Origin: Streptomyces sp. NBC_01351
Lineage (GTDB): Bacteria > Actinomycetota > Actinomycetes > Streptomycetales > Streptomycetaceae
DNA length: 64,000 nucleotides
Assembly (NCBI RefSeq): GCF_036237315.1
Contig: NZ_CP108356.1
Location: 3,836,001 to 3,900,000 of the forward strand
Direction: 5' to 3'
Positions 1 to 7,019 of this stretch are shown here, piece by piece (position 1 is the stretch's first letter; each line of letters starts with the position of its first letter). The notes beneath the pieces were generated by a model. The model was not told the DNA's origin. It saw only the letters and a program-made list of their open reading frames with translations, and did not search any database. The translations under genes were made by a program, and so were the position numbers.

Positions 1-1245
1 GCTCACGCCGGCCCAGTGCGTGTCGTCGCCTTCGAGCGGCCGTCCCTCGGTGGTCACGAAGTAGCGCGAGCCGTCCAGTTCGAGCGCCGGGTTGAGTTCG
101 CGCACGTTCACGGTCGGCGGCACGTACTTGTGCTTCAGCACCAGCGCCGCCTTGATCAGGCCGACGATGCCCGCGGCGATGTTGAGGTGCCCGAAGTTGC
201 CCTTGAGCGAGCCGATTCCGCACGGATCGCCGTCGGTTCCGTACGCCTGCTTGATCGCCTCGATCTCGATGGGGTCGCCGAGCGCCGTCCCCGTCCCGTG
301 CGCCTCGATGTACGTGATGTCCGTCTGCTTGGCGCCGGAGATCGCGAGGGCGTCGCTCAGGACGCCGACCTGGCCGGAGACGCTCGGGGCGGTGAAGCTC
401 GCCTTCTGCGCTCCGTCGTTGTTGACCGCCGACCCGGCGATGACCGCCTGGATGTCGTCGCCGTCGGCGATCGCGTCGCGCAGCCGCTTCAGCAGGACGA
501 GCCCGAGGCCGTTGGTGAACACGGTCCCGTTGGCCTCGGCGTCGAACGGCCTGCAGGTGCCGTCCGGGGACAGCACGCCGCCGACCTGGTACCGGTAGCC
601 GGCGTGCTGGGGGACGCGTACGTACACCGCGCCCGCGATCGCCGCGTCGCATTCGTTCAGCAGCAGGCTCTGGACGGCCGAGTGGACGGCGACGAGCCCG
701 GTCGAGCACGCGGTCTGCACGTTCACACTGGGGCCGCGCAGGTTCAGCTTGTGGGAGATCCGGGTGACCAGGAAGTCCTTGTCGTTGCCGTGGCGCACGA
801 CCATCTCACCGAACGAGTCGACGAGGTCCGGGCGGCTCAGGACCCCGAAGAGGTACGTGCTCATCCCCGAGCCGGCGAAGACGCCGATCCTCTGCTCGGT
901 GCGGTGCGGATCGATGTTGGCCCGCTCCAGCAGCGCGACGGACTTCTCCAGCATGAGGCGCTGCTGGACGTCGAGGATGTCCGCCTCGCGCGAGGAGTAG
1001 CCGAAGTAGGGGGCGTCGAAGTCCGCGAGACCGTCCAGGACTCCGGCCCGCTTGACGTAGTCCGGCCGGGAGCTCTGGCCGGCCGGTACCCCGGCCGCCG
1101 CGACTTCGGCATCGGTCAGATCGGTGATGGCGCTCTCGGCGTCCACCAGCTTCTGCCAGAACTCGTCGACGTCCGCCGCCTGTGGAAGGCGGCATTCCAT
1201 GGCGACGATCGCGATCAGGTCGTCGTCATCGCTGTGCATGTTCAT
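1..1245 (-). CDS. Polyketide synthase ketosynthase (N-terminal part, runs off the window)
   Basis: The first 415 residues of a ketosynthase of the modular polyketide synthase type; the rest lies beyond the left edge. The catalytic set is complete: nucleophile Cys180 in TACSTG, His316 in EAHGTGT and His353 in GNFGHLN. Such enzymes join a carrier-bound acyl starter to a malonyl-type extender by decarboxylative condensation. The KS fold begins almost at once after MNMHSDDDD, so there is no loading domain or carrier protein before it. I chose ATG at 1245 (a second ATG follows at 1239), with GGATGG just upstream. It lies 64 bp downstream of the adenylation-carrier gene on the same strand, so the carrier-bound amino acid made there is a plausible starter; this is inference. 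Whether it is a full module or a stand-alone KS cannot be seen. The family call is firm. Confidence 0.9.
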   Translation of the reverse strand, partial: MNMHSDDDDLIAIVAMECRLPQAADVDEFWQKLVDAESAITDLTDAEVAAAGVPAGQSSRPDYVKRAGVLDGLADFDAPYFGYSSREADILDVQQRLMLEKSVALLERANIDPHRTEQRIGVFAGSGMSTYLFGVLSRPDLVDSFGEMVVRHGNDKDFLVTRISHKLNLRGPSVNVQTACSTGLVAVHSAVQSLLLNECDAAIAGAVYVRVPQHAGYRYQVGGVLSPDGTCRPFDAEANGTVFTNGLGLVLLKRLRDAIADGDDIQAVIAGSAVNNDGAQKASFTAPSVSGQVGVLSDALAISGAKQTDITYIEAHGTGTALGDPIEIEAIKQAYGTDGDPCGIGSLKGNFGHLNIAAGIVGLIKAALVLKHKYVPPTVNVRELNPALELDGSRYFVTTEGRPLEGDDTHWAGVS

Positions 1246-1309
1246 CCATGTCCCATCCAGTACAGGGGTGCTTGCCAGGGGTGTCCGGCGGATCAGGGCC
1301 GGGCACCCC

Positions 1310-3169
1310 TCAGAGCTGACGGGAGCGCCTGGCCGACAGCACACGGCGCCGTCCGGCGGCGCCGGGGGCAGCCGCCGCGGTGCTCGGTGCGTTGCCGCCG
1401 GGCTCCTTCGTCATGGCTTCGAGGAATCGACGCTGAGCATTGAAGGAGGCGTGCTCGAAGAGTCGGACGAGCGGGAAGCGGACGCCGAACTCGGCTTGGA
1501 TCTCCGCGTGGAGGACGGCGATCGTCAGGGAGGTTCCGCCCACGCCGAAGAAGGTGGATTCGCGGTCGGCCAGCCGCGCCGCGCCGTTGCCCGTAACGGC
1601 GAGCCAGATGCGTTCGAGCCGGTCGGGCACCGGGCCGGTCTTACGGCCAGGGCCTCCCGTGCCGATGGCGCGTCGGGCCCGGTCCTGGACGTGGGCGCGG
1701 GCGACTTCCGCGAGCGCCTTGCGGTCGACCTTGCCGTTGGGGAGCTTGAGCAGTTCGGGCACGAACAGGAACGCCGACGGGAGCATGACGCTCATCAGAC
1801 GCCCGTTCAGGTAGTCGCGGAGGTCCTGCTCGGCCGTCGCATCGCCTTCCAGGACCGCGACGATGACCTTGGTGAAACGATCCTCCTGAGCGCACACGAA
1901 GACGTCGCGGACACTCGGGTGCGACTGGATCGCGGAGCGCACCTCCTGCAGCTCGATCCGGACACCCGCGATCTTGATCTGCTCGTCCGCCCGGCCGAGG
2001 ATCTCCAGCCCTCCTTGCCCGGTCCGGCGGCCGAGATCGCCCGTCGGATAGGCGACGATGCGCTCTCCGCCCACGTGGATCTCCACGAAGGGGGAAACGA
2101 TCCGGCCGTCGACGAGGTAGCCGTGCGAGGGATGGTCCGCCGCGATGAAGATCTGGCCGACGGCGTCGTCCGCGCAGAGCCGCTTGTCGTCGTCCAGGAC
2201 GTAGCTCGTGGACTGCGGAAGGTTCCGGCCCACCTGCTGGATCCCGGACGTCACGCCCTGCGGCACCCGGTAGAAGTGCTGGGCCAGCGTCGTCTCGGTC
2301 GGACCGTAGAGGTTGACCACCTGGCAGCTCGGGAAGAGCTCCCGCCAGCGGCTCACCAGCGCGCCGTCCAGCGGCTCACCGGCGAAGAAGGCGTGGCGGA
2401 CGGTCGGTACCGGCTCCGTCTCGGCGGCTCCGGCCGTCCACAGCTTGCCGAGCGAGGGAACCAGGTGCAGAGCCGTGATCCGCCGGCTCCGCAGGAAGTC
2501 CAGCACGCCGTCGGCATCGAGGTGCAGTTCGTCCGGAACGCACAGTGCGGCACCGGAGATCAGGGGCGTCAGGGCGTCCCGGAACCAGACGTCGAACGAC
2601 AGGTTGGTGAGGTGCGCGAAGCGGTCGTCCGGCCCGATCGAGAATTCGTCGGACTGCCACCGCAGGAACAGCGACAGGCCCGTGTGGCTGCCGATGATCG
2701 CCTTGGGCTTGCCCGTCGACCCGGAGGTGAAGGCGACGTACGCGTGGTCCGCGTCGTCGAGGACCGCGGGCGCGGAGCCTTCGCCGGCCGGTGCGGGGTC
2801 GGGGTCGGGCCGCAGGGCGATCCGCCGGCCGTCCGCGCACGAGATGGTCGCGCGGACGGGACCGGAGTCCAGCATGGTCTCGCGTCGCACGTCGGGCAGG
2901 GCCTCGTCGACGAGCATGACGATCGAGCCCGCCATCCACACGCCGAAGACGGCCACGACCACGGACGCGCTGCGGCGGCCGAGAACCGCCACGACGTCGC
3001 CCTTGCCGATTCCGCGCGCCTCCAGATCGCCCGCCACTTCGCGGGCGCGCTCCAGAAGTTCGGTGTAGGTGATCGATTCGGAAGAAGAGGTGATCGCGGT
3101 CGCGTCCGCGTATTTCTCGCAGGCCCGCAGCAAAAGGGTGTCGACCGCCTGCACGGCTACTCTCTCCAT
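1310..3169 (-). CDS. Adenylation - peptidyl carrier protein didomain (NRPS-type loading protein)
   Basis: A 619-residue protein that activates an amino or aryl acid with ATP and loads it on its own carrier domain. The adenylation domain (about 1-490) shows the P-loop-like AFTSGSTGKPK (147-156), NLYGPTETT (286-294), YPTGDLGRR (374-382), GRADEQIKIAG (392-402) and LPNGKVDRKAL with catalytic Lys480. The pocket motif reads SFDVWFRD with Asp193 in the place usually taken by the amino-group-binding Asp, which suggests an alpha-amino acid substrate; I cannot assign which. A carrier domain follows (about 515-590) with phosphopantetheine Ser547 in FFGVGGTS. There is no condensation or thioesterase domain. 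I chose ATG 3169 because GAGGA lies about 10 bases upstream; a GTG at 3187 has no ribosome site. It sits upstream of the ketosynthase gene, so it probably supplies the starter unit. Confidence 0.9.
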   Translation of the reverse strand: MERVAVQAVDTLLLRACEKYADATAITSSSESITYTELLERAREVAGDLEARGIGKGDVVAVLGRRSASVVVAVFGVWMAGSIVMLVDEALPDVRRETMLDSGPVRATISCADGRRIALRPDPDPAPAGEGSAPAVLDDADHAYVAFTSGSTGKPKAIIGSHTGLSLFLRWQSDEFSIGPDDRFAHLTNLSFDVWFRDALTPLISGAALCVPDELHLDADGVLDFLRSRRITALHLVPSLGKLWTAGAAETEPVPTVRHAFFAGEPLDGALVSRWRELFPSCQVVNLYGPTETTLAQHFYRVPQGVTSGIQQVGRNLPQSTSYVLDDDKRLCADDAVGQIFIAADHPSHGYLVDGRIVSPFVEIHVGGERIVAYPTGDLGRRTGQGGLEILGRADEQIKIAGVRIELQEVRSAIQSHPSVRDVFVCAQEDRFTKVIVAVLEGDATAEQDLRDYLNGRLMSVMLPSAFLFVPELLKLPNGKVDRKALAEVARAHVQDRARRAIGTGGPGRKTGPVPDRLERIWLAVTGNGAARLADRESTFFGVGGTSLTIAVLHAEIQAEFGVRFPLVRLFEHASFNAQRRFLEAMTKEPGGNAPSTAAAAPGAAGRRRVLSARRSRQL

Positions 3170-3184
3170 CTGATGAGGTTTCCT

Positions 3185-3223
3185 CACTGATCTGCCTCGA
3201 ACGAGGCTTTCGTTTCCTCAGTG
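3185..3223. promoter_or_regulatory. Nested inverted repeat before the adenylation gene
   Basis: CACTGA at 3185-3190 pairs with TCAGTG at 3218-3223, and inside it GCCTCG at 3194-3199 pairs with CGAGGC at 3202-3207. It lies just upstream of the adenylation-carrier start, partly over its leader, so it may be an operator or an mRNA hairpin. The rest of 3224-3603 is GC-rich sequence in which I see no convincing gene. Confidence 0.35.
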
Positions 3224-3603
3224 GGTCAGGGCGAGGGCGGCCCTCGCGGTCTCGTCTGTCCGGCGGGAGCACGCGGCGACTTCGGCGCGGCACGGCAACG
3301 GACGACGCGGTCCGGCGTCCGACCAGGGCCTGGGGCCGGGGACACCGAACGGGGGGAGCGACCCAGGCCCGGACCGGGCCGGCTGGGAAAGCGCTCACGT
3401 GGGTCTGACGCCGCGCGGTCCGATCGCCCGGAGGCACTGCGGCGGCGGGTGGGGCTGGTGCTGGGAATTCGACGGATGGTTCGACACGGCCGGTACGTCG
3501 TCACCGAGTCGGCGGGTGGCCCATGCGGCCACTGCCGTGACCGACGCCGGGGACACGGACCGGCCCTCGGAGCGGCCGTTTCCGGCCGATGGTCAGCCGG
3601 TGG

Positions 3604-4236
3604 TCAGCTGGTGGTCTGCTGGAAGGTCGCCAGCACGATGGCGGCGAGCATGAACAGCGCGCCGAAGATCTTGTTCAGGGTGTTGACCTGGCTCTCGGTC
3701 TTCAGTCGGGTCGCGACCCGGGCCGCGAGTCCGGTGTATCCCGCCATCACCACGAGGTCCGTGAACGCCATGGTCAGGGCAACGGCGATGTACTGGGGAG
3801 CGAGCGGCATTCCCGAGGTGATGAACTGGGGGATCACCGCGAGCATGAAGATGTAGCCCTTGGGGTTGATCAGGTTGAGCGAAATCCCCTTGCCGATGAT
3901 CTCAAAGGAGCCGATACGCGGCTTCTCCTTTTCCCGGAGAGTAATCGGCGAGGCCTTGGAAAGCCACTGGGAAAGGCCAAGGTAGAACAGATAGGCAACG
4001 CCCGCCCACTTGAGCACGTTGAAGGCGATCGGCGACGCCTGGATCACCACGCCGAGCCCGACGACCACGGCGAGGAAGACCGCCCACAGGCCGATGACCA
4101 GGCCGATCGCACCGAGGTAGCCGCGCCGGAAGCCATAGTTCAGGCCGTTCGACATGGAGAATACAGAACCGGAACCCGGCGACAAGGAAAATATCCAAGA
4201 GGCCGCGAAACAGGTTATCCACACACTCATTGGCAT
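3604..4236 (-). CDS. LysE/RhtB-family amino acid exporter
   Basis: A 210-residue membrane protein of the LysE/RhtB translocator family, which exports amino acids or similar small polar compounds. It has the N-terminal hydrophobic stretch with the typical SPGSGSVFSM motif (family SPGP-type) and LINPKGYIFMLAVIPQF in the second half, with about six predicted membrane segments. The start ATG 4236 has GAGGG about 10 bases upstream. It lies between the deacylase and the adenylation gene on the same strand, separated by several hundred bases on both sides, so it probably has its own promoter. Within the cluster it could give product export or self-protection; that role is inferred. A second LysE-type gene at 50637 lies outside the cluster. 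Confidence 0.88.
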   Translation of the reverse strand: MPMSVWITCFAASWIFSLSPGSGSVFSMSNGLNYGFRRGYLGAIGLVIGLWAVFLAVVVGLGVVIQASPIAFNVLKWAGVAYLFYLGLSQWLSKASPITLREKEKPRIGSFEIIGKGISLNLINPKGYIFMLAVIPQFITSGMPLAPQYIAVALTMAFTDLVVMAGYTGLAARVATRLKTESQVNTLNKIFGALFMLAAIVLATFQQTTS

Positions 4237-4695
4237 GACTTTGAGCCCTCCCTCTCATGCATTTATGTGTGACCACCAAACACTTCTTCCCGGTGATCGC
4301 GACGCAGCATATACAGGCCACGCCGAGTGCCAGATGATCGGTCCACCATATGGATCCGGTGCAATCCATTCCACATCTGGTAAGAGATTCAACATAATTG
4401 AGTTCCCCAGTGCAACGTGGCGAGCCCGACCCACTCGGGCCGGCCGACAGCACGACCAGTCGGCCCATCGGGCACGTCAGGGCTGGTGCGCCGCGAATAC
4501 GGCGTAAGGCATTCCGGTTTTTGTGAGATATTCAACTTTATTCTATTTGCTCGAGCAATTGCGGAGTCGGCGGTTCCATGAGATTTGAGGTACCTGTCAA
4601 ACGATCGTCCGCCACTGTGAAATCGCCCCGGAGGCAGCCGCGGCGGGTGGCTCAATGTCGGTGTCGGCGTCGGTGTCGCCGGCCCCGGACATGCC
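4237..4695. other. AT-rich intergenic region with palindromes
   Basis: About 450 bp without a gene I can support, visibly less GC-rich than its surroundings. It contains a perfect 12-bp palindrome TTGCTCGAGCAA at 4547-4558 and two similar stretches reading GTTGAAT on the minus strand (4387-4393 and 4530-4536). The exporter promoter and its regulatory sites probably lie here. The low GC suggests foreign or regulatory DNA. Confidence 0.4.
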
Positions 4696-4732
4696 GAAGC
4701 CGAGGGGCCCTCGATCCCGGCCCCTCGGCTTC
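4696..4732 (-). terminator. Strong hairpin downstream of the YbaK-like gene
   Basis: A perfect 14-bp stem (4696-4709 with 4719-4732) around a 9-base loop, 30 bp past the stop codon of the deacylase gene. There is no clear U-run, as is common for Streptomyces terminators. It would close the SHMT-like / aldolase / deacylase transcript. Confidence 0.65.
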
Positions 4733-4762
4733 TCGGCTGCTCGGCTGCTCCCCCGGCGGCTC

Positions 4763-5239
4763 TCAGCCCGCGGAGATGGGCGCCACCGTCGGCGCGACGA
4801 TCCGTACGTAGTCCTGCGCGCGCATGACGACGGAGCGGTCCAGCCGCCCGGCGTTGAAGGCGATCTCCTCGTAGGACGCGAGGAAGTCCTCGTCCACGAT
4901 CACCGGCAGGCCGGCGGTCAGCCAGAACGGCGGGATGGCGCCGATGACGCAGCCGGTCAGCTCCTCGGCCAGTTCCGCGGGCGCGAAGCCTCCCTTGCGG
5001 CCGCCCGCGGCGGCGACGATCTTCTTGACGTCCGCACGCCGGTCACCCCCCAGTACGGCGAGCACCGCCGGGGAGTCGATCCCCTTCACCCTGCAGACGA
5101 GTGCCTTGGCGCCCTGCGCCACGGAGGTACCGCGCACGGCGGACACCTCCTCCGAGCGTCCCTCGGCGGGGTGCTCGATCGTGCGGTACTCGGCCTTCTC
5201 GCGGTCGAGAAGGCCGATGATCTGCTCAAACGGACTCAA
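4763..5239 (-). CDS. YbaK/ProX-type aminoacyl-tRNA deacylase family protein
   Basis: A 158-residue single-domain protein of the YbaK/EbsC/ProX family, whose members hydrolyse mischarged aminoacyl-tRNAs in trans. Family features include the EHP turn near the N terminus, the KALVCRVKG strand and the GCVIGAIPPFW segment, which forms the wall of the active site. The start is an uncommon TTG at 5239: it is the first possible start after an in-frame stop, and GGAG lies 7 bases upstream. It overlaps the 3' end of the aldolase gene by 14 bp, so it is very likely cotranscribed and translationally coupled. In a cluster that may make an unusual amino acid, this would fit self-protection against mischarged tRNA; that is inference. 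A housekeeping role is the alternative. Confidence 0.82.
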   Translation of the reverse strand: MSPFEQIIGLLDREKAEYRTIEHPAEGRSEEVSAVRGTSVAQGAKALVCRVKGIDSPAVLAVLGGDRRADVKKIVAAAGGRKGGFAPAELAEELTGCVIGAIPPFWLTAGLPVIVDEDFLASYEEIAFNAGRLDRSVVMRAQDYVRIVAPTVAPISAG

Positions 5240-7019
5240 CTACGGGCTCCCTGGTGCTCGGTGTGCGTGTACGGCGGAGCGGGGCGGCGTAGCGCCGCTC
5301 CAACAGGCTGACGAAAGTGTCGACGAAGGGCGGCGGGGCGGCGGTCCAGGAACGCCAGTCGCGGGTCGCCTCGGCGAGGTAGGACATGCGGCGCATGTGC
5401 TTCCACGGCCCCTCACCCGTGGGAGAGGCGGGGTCCACGGGAACGTGGGCGCGCAGCGCTTCGAGGTAGTCGGCGTAGATCCCGCTGCCGAAGTTCACCC
5501 GGGCCACCCCGTGCGACGGGAGGACCGCGAGGTCGACCCTGGAGAGCGAACTGCCGCCGTGCACGACCAGTCCCCGGCCGCTCTCCTTCAACGTACCCAC
5601 GAGCGTCCGGATGAGCCCGTGGTCGATGACGGCGTGCCGGTGCTCGCGCGCGGGTTCCGTGTGGAAGACCTGCTCCCACAGCTGCGCCTTGCGCCGGGCC
5701 TTCGCCAACCTCCGCTCCAGCCATTCCACTTCGAGGTTGTCGAGCAGCGGCCGCTGGAAGACGGGGAGGGCCTCGCGGGCATCGCGGAAGACCGAGTGCA
5801 GCTGCTCCTCCTCGTCGCCCTCCATCGCCCGGCGGGCCACGGCGGCGACCAGCCGGTGCTCGGCCGAGTGAGCGGGGAATCCGACCTCCGTCAAAGACGC
5901 CACGACCCGGGTGCACGATTCCGCGAAGGCGTGCAGGTCGCCCTCCGAGGAGCGGTCGTCCAGCAGCTCGATCTCGGCCAGTGACCTGCGGGTGGAGGCG
6001 AAGCCGTAGTCGAAGCTGTGGAACTGGCCCACGTGACCCCCGATGAAGTCGAGGTCCGTGTCCTCGACGAAACGGGTGAAGTCGTCCTCGCTCGTCTTGG
6101 ACCACTTCCGCAGTCCCGCGCCGTCGATGGCCCCGATCTCGCCCTCGACGAGGACCCCGTACTGCCGCGCCAGCTTGGTTGCCGCGTTGGTGAACAGGAC
6201 GTTCTGGTGCAGCGTCCGGCCGGATCCGTCGGCCATGACCGAGTCGAACCCCGCCTCGCAGGCGGCGCGCACGACCTCGTAGTCGTCCGCGTGGTCCAAG
6301 TGCAGGCGCAGCCGCGAGCCGAGCTCGGTGTTGAGCCGGTCGACGTCCCGTTTCAACGTGCGGAAGACGCCGGTGACGGCCGCGAGCGGCCCCTCGTTCG
6401 CGCTCGGGGCGATGAACAGCAGGGCTTCCTGCGGCGAGATCTCGCAGTAGACCTCCTGCCGCGTGCGGGCGGAGAGCAGGGCGAAGGGCAGCAGCATGGA
6501 CGGGTGCTTCACGTTGAAGTTCGGCACGCTGCCGGCCCACCGCCCGGGCCGGATGTCGACCGTGGCGGCCGTCGCGGCGGGACGTCTGTTGCGCAGCTCC
6601 CAGTGGACCTCCCGGCGGACGCGCTGCACCTCTTCGACGAAGGCGTCCAGATCGGTGTCGCCGGGAGCCAGGATCCGCACCAGCGGGGGCAGCGTGCGCG
6701 GATCCAGCGCCGTCCGGTCCTCGACCACGAAGACGATCCCGAGCGTCGGATCGCTCCGGCGCAACGCCTCGGTCCGGCGCGCGGCCCAGGTCATCGCGGC
6801 CAGGCCGCTGACCGGGAGCTCCTCGCACACGAGGGCCACGGACTGGGCGGCGAGGGTGTCGAGCACGCGCTCGGGCGACAACCGGCCCTCGGCGATGATC
6901 GCGCGGATCCCGAGCCGTGACAGGAGCAGGCGGGCCCACTCGGTGTTCCAGACGGCCCCGTCGACCACGGCGTGCGGGGCGTCCCCGCGCCGGCGGGCCG
7001 CACCCGGCAGCGGGATCAC
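5226..7019 (-). CDS. Class II (zinc) aldolase-like protein with extra domains
   Basis: A 597-residue protein whose barrel resembles class II fructose-bisphosphate/tagatose-bisphosphate aldolases. Matching elements are LHLDHADDYEVV with catalytic Asp242 and zinc ligand His243, GFDSVMADGSG (257-267), GEIGAIDG (Glu294), GGHVGQFHS (His329/His334) and LVVHGGSS (His488), followed by VARVNFGSGI. The zinc site looks intact, so carbon-carbon bond making or breaking is likely, but the substrate is unknown. It is far longer than the usual 280-360 residues. About 150 N-terminal residues look like a degenerate receiver or flavodoxin-like fold, and about 110 extra, charged, probably helical residues sit between the second and third zinc-ligand motifs. 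The GTG start at 7019 overlaps the stop of the PLP-enzyme gene (GTGA), so the two are translationally coupled. Confidence 0.75.
   Translation of the reverse strand: MIPLPGAARRRGDAPHAVVDGAVWNTEWARLLLSRLGIRAIIAEGRLSPERVLDTLAAQSVALVCEELPVSGLAAMTWAARRTEALRRSDPTLGIVFVVEDRTALDPRTLPPLVRILAPGDTDLDAFVEEVQRVRREVHWELRNRRPAATAATVDIRPGRWAGSVPNFNVKHPSMLLPFALLSARTRQEVYCEISPQEALLFIAPSANEGPLAAVTGVFRTLKRDVDRLNTELGSRLRLHLDHADDYEVVRAACEAGFDSVMADGSGRTLHQNVLFTNAATKLARQYGVLVEGEIGAIDGAGLRKWSKTSEDDFTRFVEDTDLDFIGGHVGQFHSFDYGFASTRRSLAEIELLDDRSSEGDLHAFAESCTRVVASLTEVGFPAHSAEHRLVAAVARRAMEGDEEEQLHSVFRDAREALPVFQRPLLDNLEVEWLERRLAKARRKAQLWEQVFHTEPAREHRHAVIDHGLIRTLVGTLKESGRGLVVHGGSSLSRVDLAVLPSHGVARVNFGSGIYADYLEALRAHVPVDPASPTGEGPWKHMRRMSYLAEATRDWRSWTAAPPPFVDTFVSLLERRYAAPLRRTRTPSTREPVVESV

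Noticed and set aside
16..3190. Long plus-strand open frames of 475 and 688 codons
   Set aside because: They are Arg/Gly/Asp-rich mirror frames of the ketosynthase and adenylation genes, a usual effect of high GC; the minus-strand proteins have clear motifs.
4154..4507. Open frames of 117 and 188 codons overlapping the AT-rich region before the exporter
   Set aside because: They overlap the exporter gene on the other strand or in another frame, show no motif and have no ribosome site.
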